From positions 1-64,000 of the forward strand of contig JAPEVC010000136.1 of the NCBI GenBank assembly GCA_027946555.1: DNA of 64,000 bases. The letters are read 5' to 3'. Made by a program: the position numbers and the translations under genes. Under the pieces are notes generated by a model. That model was not told the DNA's origin. It did no database searches and worked only from the letters and a program-made list of their open reading frames with translations. This DNA comes from Gnomoniopsis sp. IMI 355080. Its lineage: Eukaryota > Ascomycota > Sordariomycetes > Diaporthales > Gnomoniaceae. Positions 54,349-64,000 of the stretch are shown piece after piece (positions within the stretch are counted from its first letter, which is position 1; each line of letters starts with the position of its first letter).

Positions 54349-55800
54349 TTACTCGTCATTTTGGTTTCCTGGACCCGGTGTGGGTGTCGTGGATAGTCCT
54401 TCAAACGGCACCAGACCCTTAAGCTGCTGCCTCCGCGACGCGACTCTTGCCTTGACGACTTCGGTGATCATCTCATTCCGAGATGTCTTGATCCCCAACT
54501 CCTGGCCTCGCCTGACAAAGTACCCATTCAAGTAGTCAATGTCCACCATTCTGCCTGCCCGTACGTGGGCCAGGTACGGACTGTGCGAGTTGCCCTTATT
54601 CGCCAGCCGATTCACCGTGTGCTTTCGCAAAGCATCCATGCCGCAGTACTTGACTACTTTGTGAGAATTGTTCAGCTCCGGCAACGCCCAGATGACGTTG
54701 AACAGCTCTTCCAGCAGCTCGTCTGCAAGCAGAATTGCATGTTGATTGCGTAGGACCTTGTCGTACGTAGTGTCGAGTGAGATGGCCATTGGCTCGATGA
54801 TGGACTGGAAGACCATCTCGGGCAACTTTTTTACAAGATAATTCTCGAGGCTGAAGCCACCAGCCCCGAGTCCATGAGTCCCGACGAGCGTGCGCAAAAA
54901 TTTGACCCCATGAACGCGCCGCTCGATTGGTGGATGATACGAGAAGAAGGGGAGTCCAACCCCTCGCTCCATGGGTGTGAGGTAGAGTTTTCCCGGGTTG
55001 CGAAGCATGGCTGCGAAGAAAGCTGGTCTGTAATGTCCTATGTAGGCAGTCGAGTGACCGATGATGTAGGTCGGTCTCGTGGTTGGATCCACAAATAGCG
55101 TTGCGTTGAGCTCTTCCACAACGCCCAAGCCGTCCTGGACGAGACAGATGGTCGTTCGATGATCAATGCGGTGCTGAATGTTCTCGATGGCCTCTCTGGT
55201 CTGGTGGCAAGGAATTGTCACTACCAGCTGCTCAATGTGTTCGTTGCTGCGGGCCATGTAGCCTGTGCCAATCCATTCGGCCTCGGCACGATCATGGAGG
55301 ATCCTGCTGGCGCCCTGCAGCAGCAAGAGACGCTTGCCCTCACGCTCCCAAGTGTTCCAGATGGCCCTCTTGTGGATGAGGAGTTTCACCGGGTTGAGGT
55401 ATTCGTAGCCAGCTAGACAATGGGCGATAAAGTACGCTTTGGGATCAAAGCCTAGGACGTGAACCGTCTTTCCTCCCAGTCCCTCCTCGGGCTCTTCTAT
55501 TGTCCTTTCTCTTTTCCATTTGGATGTTGTATAAGCCGTTCCAACTGGGATAACAAGTCTTCCTGCGGGGGCGCCTGCTTCGTAAGTCTCGTCCTTCTCG
55601 ATGTCGTCGAACATTTTTCGATAGTCCTTTCTCACACGGTCAGACAAGGGCTCGTGTTCGCCTTGCTCGGGAAGATCGTCAATATCTGAATCGTGTCTAA
55701 GGGTCGGTAGCTCGTCGCTAAGTTTTGGAACGGCACCTTCTGATGAGTAGAGTCTACAGCCTTTGACCGTGGCCCCGGTGGCCCCCCGGCCCACTGTCAT
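54349..55800 (-). CDS. Ketopantoate reductase (PanE/ApbA)-like protein, possibly inactive
   Basis: Single exon, 483 residues from the ATG at 55798-55800; the frame extends upstream only from a GTG. The first ~25 residues are basic and Ser/Thr-rich, consistent with a mitochondrial presequence. After a charged linker the core begins GGKTVHVLGFDPKAYFIAHC, aligned with the Rossmann strand of PanE, but the usual GxGxxG is replaced. Later parts fit the family fold: VTIPCHQTREAIENI, TTICLVQDGLGVVEELN, IIGHSTAYIGHYRPAF and a C-terminal helical domain (HSPYLAHVRAGRMVDIDYLN, which resembles the SMLQD-like substrate loop). The NP-type motif of the C domain reads EPMA here. Fungal relatives of this length are poorly characterised; NADPH-dependent ketopantoate reduction is doubtful from these replacements. 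It lies 50 kb from the pantothenate kinase gene, which I regard as coincidence. Confidence 0.85.
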   Translation of the reverse strand: MTVGRGATGATVKGCRLYSSEGAVPKLSDELPTLRHDSDIDDLPEQGEHEPLSDRVRKDYRKMFDDIEKDETYEAGAPAGRLVIPVGTAYTTSKWKRERTIEEPEEGLGGKTVHVLGFDPKAYFIAHCLAGYEYLNPVKLLIHKRAIWNTWEREGKRLLLLQGASRILHDRAEAEWIGTGYMARSNEHIEQLVVTIPCHQTREAIENIQHRIDHRTTICLVQDGLGVVEELNATLFVDPTTRPTYIIGHSTAYIGHYRPAFFAAMLRNPGKLYLTPMERGVGLPFFSYHPPIERRVHGVKFLRTLVGTHGLGAGGFSLENYLVKKLPEMVFQSIIEPMAISLDTTYDKVLRNQHAILLADELLEELFNVIWALPELNNSHKVVKYCGMDALRKHTVNRLANKGNSHSPYLAHVRAGRMVDIDYLNGYFVRRGQELGIKTSRNEMITEVVKARVASRRQQLKGLVPFEGLSTTPTPGPGNQNDE

Positions 55801-56813
55801 GCTACCGCAGCTCCATGATGTGTGTCTGTGAGGTATTCGCGCAAACACCCGCGAGAGCGGCAGACTGCACCGTATGGAATACAGATTGAACGAAGTCTCA
55901 GAAGCCCTGCGAGATCATAGTCGAAGTCTGTTCCTTTGCGGTGGAAAGACTGTCTTTCCGAAGGCGGGCGCCTCGAGGCCGGCACTTTTAGAACGCGCCT
56001 TGAAGCGGCTGCAGAGGTTTGCTCAAACCGAATGGAGCACAAGTATAACAAATGTGATTGGCGTAGGAAGAGGTAGTCAAGTCATCTGAGCCCAGATGAA
56101 GTCAAAAAATATTCTCCGTCCATGGAAAGGATATGGGGAAAGTACCCAACATAGGAGGCAATGCTGTAGATGACGGTATTGACATTTTTTTGCATTGGAT
56201 CTCTCTAAATTTTTAGCTGCCGTCTACTGCGCTTCACCCTTGGGTGCGCCTTTATCGGATAAGTAACCAAGTACACAGTACCTTAGCGACCCGTAACGCT
56301 GGACCGGGACCCTGCTGAGAATCCATGCTCGGCTGCTTTCCTTGCACATGCAATTTTCAACGTCCATTCTGAAGGTTGACAAACCTCGTTCAACAACGTA
56401 GACCCGGCAATCTTGTACTTGAATTGCTCTGTCGCTTTCATATCTTGGTTTTCTACGGACCGCCCAGAGACAAGTGTTGCGTCGTCTCATTCGTGGGATA
56501 GCGGGCTCATCCCACCGCCTCTCTTCCTGGTACACAAGAGCAAGCCAAGATCTGGGCTCGCGTTCTTTCACGCACTGGACCTTTCCTAAAGTTGTTGATG
56601 GCTGTTGCACTATAAAAGTCGGCGTGATTTGCGATCTGGTCTAAGACGAGTTGTATCAGGAGGCTCATCAACAAAACAGCCCGCAAGTCCGTGATAGAAT
56701 AGTCGTCACAACAGCCTCTGCGGTCTACAAATCATCACGGCCCATCAAGTGGTCTTTCAACTTTCTCAAAATCCAAAGGCATTGTGCTTTGGCCAGATCA
56801 ACGCAAATTCACC
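55801..56813. promoter_or_regulatory. Divergent intergenic region, 1 kb
   Basis: Between the reductase-like gene and lrp1, transcribed away from each other. A 128-codon minus-strand frame at 56224-56610 starts only with GTG and shows no family resemblance. No gene supported. Confidence 0.5.
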
Positions 56814-57567
56814 ATGGATGTAACGGACATTAGTGCTCAACTCAGCCAGCTTGACGGCGATATCGACAAGATGGAGGAGACGATGAAGCCGCTCATCGCG
56901 AATCTTGCTGAGATCGCCGCCAAACTTCCTCTTCTGGACAAGGCCAAGTTGTACGTTCTGGCCGTGTACACGATCGAAACATTGCTATTCAGTCAGTATT
57001 TCCGTCTTCAGCTTCTGGTTGTATATCGCTGACATTATGCAAGATGCTCTTCGCCTGCAGGGCATAGACGCAAAGACACATCCTATCTTCACGGAGCTCA
57101 CCCGCGTGAAGCAGTATTTTGCCAAGATCAAGACAGCAGAGGAGCCACCGGCCACACGATCCAACACTCTTGACACCCAGGCTGCGATTCGATTTATAAA
57201 GGCCGATCTGGTCAGTTGCCCCCTGCAGCGCTCAAATCCCCGAAGTACCTGCTGACACGTTCTCCAGGCCGACAATCAGGACATCAATACCAAGCTGAAG
57301 GAACAGTTAGCAAAAGAGCGTGCCAAGGCCGCATTCAAGGCTGCGAGGGAGGCCAAGGGCAAGAAACGGCCCGCTGATGATGACGATGTTGCGCCCGAGA
57401 AGTCCAAGGATGAAGCTCCTCACGCTGACACCGACAGCTCTGACGAGGACGGGGAAATTGAGGAGCCCGAGAAGAACAACAAGCGTGGACGCGGCTCCAA
57501 GAGCGGCAAGCCCAAAGCCAACAAAAGGGGTACCAGGAGCAAGAAGCAGAAGAGAGATAAAAGCTGA
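56814..57567 (+). CDS. lrp1: Lrp1/Rrp47 (C1D family), nuclear exosome cofactor
   Basis: Nuclear exosome-associated protein that partners Rrp6 in 3'-end processing of rRNA, snoRNA and other RNAs. Three exons: 56814-56991, 57044-57210 and 57268-57567, with introns of 52 and 57 bp, both with GTCAGT donors and CTGAC branch sites; the product is 214 residues. The Sas10/C1D domain reads LDGDIDKMEETMKPLIANLA, KLPLLDKAKLYVLAVYTIET and, across the first junction, LLFNALRLQGIDAKTHPIFT, then ELTRVKQYFAKIK. The C-terminal half is a charged, Lys/Asp/Glu-rich tail (KEQLAKERAKAAFKAAREAK; then acidic; then basic), as in other fungal Lrp1 proteins, likely nuclear localising and RNA binding. Confidence 0.93.
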
Positions 57568-58121
57568 GCCAGACGGCCTCGAAGAATTGGCCTGTGCAGA
57601 GGTGATCTAATATATGGGCTGTACTGCCGAATAACGGGCAAGTCCGTAAGTCTATCACCTCCTTTGTCCAAAGGCATTGTGAACTTTGTTGTGAGGGTTT
57701 CCATGGCGTTTAGGCAGGAAACAGATACCTATGAGGAAATGACATTTACAGATCATGGAATGAATGAGTGGTATTGAGAACAACTATTGACCTGTGTAGC
57801 TACCTAAGTAGGTAGGAGAAACAGTACCAAGGTACCTGTAAGTGCAGTTGAGATTTCTCGAGTGGCACTGCGGTACCTTACAGGCGGGGCCGCGACCTCC
57901 CCGGCCCCTGCCAAGTGAGAATCAGCGTGTTTTCGATTGGCTTCTCTTCCCAGGTTACTTAGGTAAGCTCTTTTTTTCGCCGTCCCGCCCCCGGACTTCG
58001 AACCTCGACTTGTCCGAGCTTCTTCATGCGACAACCTTACCTGACTCACTTTCACGACAGCAAGAAGATTCTGCCGTCGAGAACCTCATTCAAAGCCATC
58101 ACCTCCACCGCGATCACCAAC
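57568..58121. promoter_or_regulatory. Intergenic region before the twin CX9C gene
   Basis: About 550 bp: lrp1 3' flank and promoter of the next gene. Contains CCTAAGTAGGTAGG and CCAAGGTACC near 57800-57835, degenerate relatives of the TACCTAGGTA element. Confidence 0.5.
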
Positions 58122-58718
58122 ATGCCTCGCCAACGCTCCGCGCGCTCTGCGCCCTCGCGCCCCACCGTCCCCGCGCGATCATCAACATCCCCCCAGTCAC
58201 AGCAGCAGACCCGCCCGGCTGCTTCGTACGCCGCCCCTGCCACTCAGGCTCCTCACCAGGCCCCTCCCGCTGGTGCCGCGCCTACATCGCAGGGCCCGGG
58301 CTTGTTTGGACAGATGGCTAGCACTGCTGCGTATGTTTTACCCAGCTCCGCTTGTTCAAAGCCCTGGCATCAGGTGCAATACAGTTCAGGACCGTGAAGA
58401 GGAAACGTGGTTCAGACATAGGAAGAGTCGCTGACAAAAATTTGACACAGTGGTGTTGCCATCGGCTCCTCCGTAGGTCACGCTATTGGTGGCTTCTTCG
58501 GTGGCGGCGGCTCCAGCGAGGCCGCAAACCCCCAGGCCGCCGCTCCCGCCGAGCAGCAGCAGAGCAACTACTACGCCAACCAGCAGCAGGATCCGAACTG
58601 TGCCATGGCGACCAAGAGCTTTACGAATTGCATGGACGAGCACTCGGGCAACATGTCGATTTGTGGATGGTACATGGATCAGCTCAAAGCTTGCCAGGCT
58701 GCTGCTAGCAAGTACTAA
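58122..58718 (+). CDS. Twin CX9C protein, Mix17/CHCHD2-CHCHD10 family
   Basis: Predicted mitochondrial intermembrane-space protein imported through the Mia40 pathway; relatives affect respiration and cristae. Two exons, 58122-58330 and 58451-58718, with a 120-bp intron (GTATGT...ACAG); the product is 158 residues. The N terminus is basic and Ser/Pro/Gln-rich (MPRQRSARSAPSRP). A Gly-rich hydrophobic segment (GVAIGSSVGHAIGGFFGGGG) spans residues 71-90. The C terminus has the twin CX9C motif: CAMATKSFTNC and CGWYMDQLKAC. This arrangement and length are characteristic of the family. It lies tandem to lrp1 and convergent with the UBX gene. Confidence 0.95.
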
Positions 58719-58971
58719 GCCATGGACGTGGCTGGTCCGCGGGCCGAAAGGACGTGGGAGATTGGAAAGCCTCGGAAATGGCGACCTATGAGCTATGGGA
58801 TTGTAGAGAAATGGGAGAAAAAATCCAAAGAAATCTCGACTCATCACACATTAAAGTGCATTGCTTGACGACTCGTTTCCAGCGGATGCTTGTGATGCTT
58901 GTGATATACAATTGATAATTTCACCATCGGCACGATATTTGGCTTCTGGAAATACCCTCACTCACACGGCT

Positions 58972-60499
58972 TTATTTGTCCTTGTCCTCCTCATCTTTTC
59001 TCGGCTCAAAGTTAAGCTGTGCCGTTAGCATTAATACGCGGACGTGGTAATTCTTGTGGCACCAAACCTACCGAATTTCCGTTGTAAAGCTGATGGTCCC
59101 TCTGGTCGTTAGGGTTTTGGAAACCTTTGATCCGGCCACTTCCATCCCTTCCAGAAGCTGCCGCCTGCCCTTGAGACTCACCCCGGTCATGCTGCGAAGC
59201 GCCGACAGAACTGCCGTCTCCAGTACTACTAGCAGTAGTCCCGACATGTCCCAAGCCTCCGAGAGCACCCGTGACTCCTCCCAGAATGTTTACTAGAAAG
59301 GCCAACACAGCCGTAACGAGTCTCGAGACAGGATTGGTAAGGCCTGCGTTCATGTTCGTATATGCACTCGAATATCGGTCTACGGGCGTTAGCACGAGGG
59401 TTGAACTAGGCGCAAGACCTAGCTCCTCGAGAGTCTGGTCCTCCTCTGTGCCATGATCGATGGCCTTGTTCGGCAGCGGGGTGAGGATGATTTTGAAAGT
59501 ATAGGGATCGTTCCCATCCGTACGGTTCTCGTCAACCCACTTACGCACTTCTTGTGAAATCGTAGCCTTCGCCGGGAACCGTGTGCGTATTGTCGATCCA
59601 TCAAACAGGCGCACCTGAATAGCGCACTGATCATACCTCCTCGCTGCAGAGCTCGATGGCGCAAGAGCCGCCCCCGGAGTTGTCTCACCCATGTCCTCGC
59701 TCACATTCGCCTGTCTCTCGGCCCGCTGCCGTTCGGACCGCGCCCTCCGCTCGGCCTTGTCGTCCTCGATGAGTTTCAGAACGCGTGCCTTGTCCTCGCG
59801 AGCTTTGCGTTGCCTTTCAGCAAGCTGCTGGGAGGCTTTCTTGACAGCGTCGTCTTGCTTGGGGTCCTGCGAAGCGGGCATCTTGCCCTTGTCCTTCCGG
59901 CGGCGCTCCTTCTCGATATCCTCGCGCTCTTTGCGGGCAACTTGGCGGCGGTGCTCGGCCTCTGCAAGGAGTTGGGCTTGAGTGGGACCCTGTAAATGCT
60001 CGGTGGTGGATGTGGCCGGTGCTTGGCCGGAGGATGTTGTTTGCGCCGGGGCAGGATTGTCAGTGATATTGGGCGGGGACGGTGCAGCAGATGCTGGCGA
60101 AGACGTCCCTGTTTGTGTGACTGGTGCAGCGCTCGCCCCGAGTTCTGCATGTGCATCCGTCTGAGGGGAGAAAGCTTCCGAGATCCTGCTCACGAAGTCC
60201 TCTTTTGACGTGCCTGCAGAGACATACTCCTTCATCTGTCCATTCCTGATGACAACTACGGTAGGTGTCTTGGGCAGTGGAAAAATAGCAGCCAAATACC
60301 CCGCCTCCTCTGAACCAGCCTCCAAGCGGAGCACGACGGCGTCCTTCCCTAATAGAGGCGCAATGGTCTCGTCTGTGAGATATTCGGATTCCCAACGCTT
60401 GCTCTCCCCCTTGTCATCTGACACAAAGCATACGACGAGTTTTGATTGCTGCAGGGCGGTGGATATGCCCTCCTGGAGGGTGCCGGTGAAAAAGACCAT
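58972..60499 (-). CDS. UBX-domain protein (UBXN4/Ubx7-like, ER-associated degradation class)
   Basis: Predicted Cdc48/p97 cofactor anchored at the ER membrane. Two exons: 59072-60499 and 58972-59016, with a 55-bp intron (GTAGGT, branch CTAAC, ACAG); the product is 490 residues. The N-terminal thioredoxin-like domain reads VFFTGTLQEGISTALQQSKL and LEAGSEEAGYLAAIFPLPKT. A Lys/Arg/Glu-rich coiled coil occupies residues ~175-270 (QLAERQRKAREDKARVLKLI). The UBX domain is at ~288-375, from QCAIQVRLFDGSTIRTRFPA to LAPSSTLVLTPV. A hydrophobic Gly-rich segment at ~396-420 (VTAVLAFLVNILGGVTGALG) is a likely membrane hairpin. The last exon encodes LNFEPRKDEEDKDK and restores the family's YNGN-x-LNFEPR end. 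The start is the ATG opening MVFFTG; upstream there is only a GTG. Confidence 0.93.
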
Positions 60500-61141
60500 C
60501 TTCTGAGACCTGGTTCTGGTGAGAACCGAAGCTTCCCTTGACACGTATAGTGACAGCGCCGGCTGGGTGAGTGGGACTCAATGGCTCAAAATATAGAGTC
60601 CGTGAGAATGGATATTAGAGAGTGAATGGCACTCGAAGTATAAAAGCGTTGAAGGACGTAGGGGGACAAAAGCTGTTGACACATATACGGAGATGGTATG
60701 AATTACAGTGATCGCTGCTTGTACATGGTAAGCAAGTACCTCCTAACACGCCTGGGTGAGAAGGTTAACGTCACCTGGCTACCTGGCGCTGTTAGCTCAT
60801 AAGCGCAGGGCTCCCTGGTTGCGGCATGTTGCGGCTGCAAGTTCCACTACCTAACAATCGCTAAGTTCACAGCTCGTTGCATCATCACCCAAAACTTTCA
60901 ACTTTCCTTCAATGGAAGCCACCGTACGTGACACGCCTCCAGTCGAGATTGAAACCAACCGGAACTCCTGAGACAGGACAGTTGCAAGCAATAACAGCCA
61001 CGGCAGCGATCTGACCAGGACACTGCTCTAAGATTCGCTCCACACCTAGCGGCACCACACAGAGGAGCTCTGCTTTTGCATCTTCACAGTACCGGACGAA
61101 CGAAAACGAAACCTGCAGATTGTGACAACTCTCGCTTCAGA
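60500..61141. promoter_or_regulatory. Divergent promoter region for UBX and shy1 genes
   Basis: 642 bp between opposite start codons. No gene seen; no specific sites identified. Confidence 0.5.
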
Positions 61142-62339
61142 ATGAAGGCTTTCACTAGGCTAGCGCGGCCTTCGCCAGCGCTTCAGACCCTTCGAAATTT
61201 CACAATAAGATCCTACAAGCCACGAAGACCACCGTATGTCTCCGCTCGCTTCTTCTCCCAGACCTTCCACCGCGCACATGAACCCCGCCAACCAGCCGAC
61301 GACCCAAACTTTACCTCAATCCTCGACAACCCCTCCACTTTGGTGCGCACCGGGCGCCGGCACGGACCAGGCCTCATCATTCTCGCCATCATCCCCATCA
61401 CAGCCTTCCTCCTTGGCTCTTGGCAGGTCCAACGTCTGCAGTGGAAGACGGACCTCATCTCCAAATGCGAGGACCGCATTGTGCGGCAACCACTTCCTCT
61501 CCCGGCGCGCATCGACCCTGAGGCTATAGGCGAATTCGACTACCGCAGGGTCGTGTGTCGGGGGCGGTTTAGGCATGATTTGGAAATGCTGATTGGGCCG
61601 CGAATGCGGGATGGAGAGGATGGGTACATGGTGGTCACGCCGCTGGAGAGGAAGGAGCAAGGCGGGAGCACGGTGCTTGTGAATCGTGGGTGGATACCGA
61701 AAAGGCTACGCGATCAGAAAAAAAGGGCAGTGGACGCCTTGCCTGAGGGAGAGGTGGTAGTGGAAGGGCTGCTGCGAAAGCCCTGGAAGAAGAACATGTT
61801 TACGCCTGAGAATCGACCTGAAAAGGGTGAATTTTATTTCCCGGATGTGAACCAGATGGCTGCTTTGACGGGCGCGCAGCCGGTCTGGATCGAGGCGACT
61901 ATGGGTAAGTCGCCCGAGAAACGTTTGAAGGTATTATGAATTCAATTGCTGACGGTGTTCAGATCCGAACTATATGCAGATTATGGAGTACGAGCAGAAG
62001 GGAATTCCTCTGAGCAGACCGGCAGAGGTCAACTTGAGGAACAACCATGCTCAGTACATCTTCACCTGGTACGGCCACCTTTTTCCTTGCCAGAATTGAG
62101 GCTATGTCGTTTGTGACTGGGCAATTGTTCATATATGGTCATCGACCATTTCCGATCACAGCGACGTGTGCTCCTTGTCTATAGTAGACGAGCCTTGAGC
62201 GTATTCTTGCATCGTCAAACCCTGCTGACACCTGTATAGGTACAGTCTCTGTCTCGCAACCTCAATAATGATGTGGATGGTCGTAAAGAAGCCTCCAACC
62301 GAGGTTACAAAACGTGTTCGAAGGAACACGCAGTGGTAA
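61142..62339 (+). CDS. shy1: Shy1/SURF1, cytochrome c oxidase assembly factor
   Basis: Mitochondrial inner-membrane protein needed for haem a insertion and Cox1 maturation. Three exons: 61142-61904, 61963-62068 and 62240-62339, with introns of 58 bp (GTAAGT, CTGAC) and 171 bp (GTACGG...ATAG); the product is 322 residues. An Arg/Ser-rich presequence is followed by the first membrane segment (GLIILAIIPITAFLLGSWQV) and the SURF1 signature GSWQVQRLQWKTDLI. Central motifs are EFDYRRVVCRGRFRHDLEML, GPRMRDGEDGYMVVTPLER and VLVNRGWIPKR. After the first junction NYMQIMEYEQKGIPLSRPAE gives the late conserved block with HAQYIFTWYS leading into the second membrane segment (LATSIMMWMVV). All family landmarks are present, and the start is the first ATG in frame. 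Confidence 0.95.
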
Positions 62340-62388
62340 TGATCACTTTGTACAAGATGATGACATGACCGAGCAGGCACCGGTATCT

Positions 62389-64000
62389 TCATGTCACCTC
62401 TGCGTCTTCCCCTCTAGCATTGGCTCGTCTCCGTCGTTTCCGCACAGGCGCGGGAGCCGGCATGCGCAGCTGCTGAACGAGCTCTCGAGGCAAGTGTCTC
62501 TGCGCGAGTGCGAAGGGAGTCGCTGAAGCGCTTGTCTGCCGTTGTCTGATAATTCATGGCAACTCAGCCAAAGTTGTACAATATGAGATGTACAAGAAAA
62601 GGATCATGATACCCAAAGGTATATAGAGAGAACTCAGGAATAGAATAGGACTCACCTCCTCATCAACATCAACATGTCACTCTCATTGATCGTTGTCCGG
62701 CCCTTGGCGTGATTTGCGTACGCACCCAGGTCGTCGCTTAGCTGTTCAAAAAACCAGTCCGAGGCTTGCATGACGGCACTCAGCGTGTCTGGACTGATCT
62801 TGGTCTTGCCTGCGAACCGTTGGGCGAGACGCTTGACGACGTTGGATGGTAGCGAAGGATACTCAGTGCCGTGTCGAGAGATCTTCTTGCCCGGCTTGAT
62901 CACGCGTCCTTGTCTTGCTCCCTTTGGAATTTGCCTGACGATGATCGACTCGGTTGTCATATCCCCAAGCTCGATGTTTTCGTCGCTGCTGCCGCCGCCG
63001 CCTTCGTCGTCGTCGTGATCGTGGTCGTCGTCACCTCCACCAAAGTCTAAAGGTATGTTGTCTACATCCATGTCTTCGTTGGGAGGCAGGGCCTCGTCAT
63101 CAAAGCCAAACGGTTCGTTCTCAGGCGAGAAGCCCTCTCGCTCCGGACTCGACTCCACCTGTGGCGCCATCATGACCGTGCTCTGATCACCGGCATCGAG
63201 GGTAAAGTCGATTGCGCCAAAGTCACTGATACGTCCGCCCAGCGTCGTATCCCTGCGCCCACCCTCATCGTCGACTCTCTCGAGCGTACCATCGTCGTCG
63301 GCACCAGCGCGCTCGCCAGTATCCTCGTCCCAGTTGACCCTCGGAAAGAAGGCTGAATCGAAACCCCCATCTCCTCCGTCATCGCTCTGAAGGTCGCCCA
63401 TGCTCATGCGCATCGAGTGGCGGCCCTGACTCAACCCTATCGTAGCCCGACGTGGCATCTCAATACTTTGCATGGTATAATTATCCTCCAGATCCTCCAA
63501 TCCGCTACTCCTTGGCGGCCGCGGAAGATCGCCGTCACTATCAGCATCCTCGTCAATCGGCAGGGAGAAACGCGGGCGGTCAATCGGGAAATCGTCATCG
63601 CTATCCTCCGGGTTCTCAGGGATGACTACTTGTCCTTTCCTACTCCTTCTTCCACCAACACGGGTCCGTGCACGCGCCCTGCTCACAGTGGGATCGTCTC
63701 CCGGCGAGGATGAGCTGCTGGTGCTGCTAATGGTCGTGCTCTTGGGTGCAAGTGTCTTGCTCAACGCGCGCAGTATGTCCCGCGGAGTCTCGCGCTGGTC
63801 GCGCATGGAGCGCCGCCGGTTGCGGCCTGGTGTATTGATGTCGTTGATGGCGGCACGGCGTGAGTCCAGGGCACGGATGGCTGCGCGGCCATGGGGCGTG
63901 AACTGTGTCGGGGCGACCGTGCCATAGCCACTCTTGGGGCCACCAGAGCGACCGATGGAAGCGGAGAGGAGGTTGCTTCGGCGGAAGTCTGGGAGGATCT
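62389..64000 (-). CDS. CENP-T-like kinetochore protein, C-terminal part (runs off right edge)
   Basis: Inner-kinetochore histone-fold protein that pairs with CENP-W and links centromeric DNA to the outer kinetochore. Two exons seen: 62656-64000 (open to the window edge; N terminus outside) and 62389-62545, with a 110-bp intron (GTGAGT...TCAG); 500 codons are visible. The left-hand (N-terminal) part is basic (RAAINDINTPGRNRRRSMRD) followed by long Asp/Glu-rich disordered sequence. The histone fold starts YPSLPSNVVKRLAQRFAGKT and continues ISPDTLSAVMQASDWFFEQL, SDDLGAYANHAKGRTTINES and DMLMLMRRQRQ across the junction. The last exon adds ATPFALAQRHLPRELVQQLR and a basic tail, as in CENP-T. Convergent with shy1, only 49 bp between stops. 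Confidence 0.9.

Noticed and set aside
85..55800. A linked pantothenate/CoA gene set (PanK and PanE-like)
   Set aside because: The two genes are about 50 kb apart with unrelated genes between, and the PanE-like protein lacks key motifs, so linkage is likely coincidental.
56224..56610. 128-codon minus-strand open frame
   Set aside because: Opens only with GTG, no ATG nearby, no family resemblance; lies in a divergent promoter region.

Overview
The window is nuclear DNA of a filamentous ascomycete (Pezizomycotina, most likely a sordariomycete; order and species not determined). Protein-coding genes are broken by short introns, mostly 50-120 bp, with GTAAGT/GTATGT/GTCAGT donors and CTAAC/CTGAC branch sites. 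They lie on both strands with no operons, and several products are fungus-specific (Rax1-like RGS protein, Skt5/Chs4, Cbp4, Aim11, Shy1, LaeA-like methyltransferase, fungal rhodopsin-fold protein). I resolve about 30 loci: 28 genes with a reconstructed exon structure and a recognisable family or clear coding character, one weak hypothetical gene, and one amidase pseudogene. No rRNA, convincing tRNA, CRISPR, transposon or prophage-like element was seen.

Layout. 0-4.2 kb: pantothenate kinase and a Rax1-like RGS membrane protein, both minus. 4.2-9.0 kb: a gene-poor stretch holding the frameshifted amidase relic. 9.0-20 kb: an Fmp46-like mitochondrial redox protein, a 2156-residue unstructured protein with one RRM-like core and no known name, then a divergent pair of mitochondrial genes (complex I B8 subunit and mitochondrial pyruvate carrier). 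20-24 kb: a short hypothetical ORF and the chitin synthase activator Skt5/Chs4. 23.7-28.1 kb: 4.4 kb without a supportable gene but with several TACCTAGGTA palindromes. 28-35 kb: housekeeping block (cbp4, NAC beta, tad1, rpl24, peroxisomal-type peroxiredoxin). 36-50 kb: more accessory-looking genes (rhodopsin-fold 7TM protein, secreted alpha/beta hydrolase, NTF2-like protein, EamA transporter, aim11, a 2OG-Fe(II) prolyl-4-hydroxylase-like enzyme, a LaeA-like methyltransferase). 50-64 kb: dense housekeeping block (SET protein, coq4, PDCD5, a ketopantoate-reductase-like protein, lrp1, a twin CX9C protein, a UBX protein, shy1, and the C-terminal part of CENP-T running off the right edge).

Themes. 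Eight or nine of the roughly 30 genes act in or on mitochondria (fmp46-like, B8/NDUFA2, MPC, cbp4, aim11, coq4, mix17-like, shy1, and probably the reductase-like protein). Several genes are transcribed from shared divergent intergenic regions: B8/MPC, tad1/rpl24, aim11/hydroxylase, SET/coq4, UBX/shy1. The observations most worth a second look are the giant RRM-like orphan protein, an 11-nt microexon in the PDCD5 gene, the over-represented TACCTAGGTA palindromes in gene-free DNA, a 20-bp perfect palindrome upstream of rpl24, an unusually long 395-bp intron in tad1, and a ketopantoate-reductase-like protein that has lost the usual cofactor glycines. I did not find a multi-gene system that I would call new.
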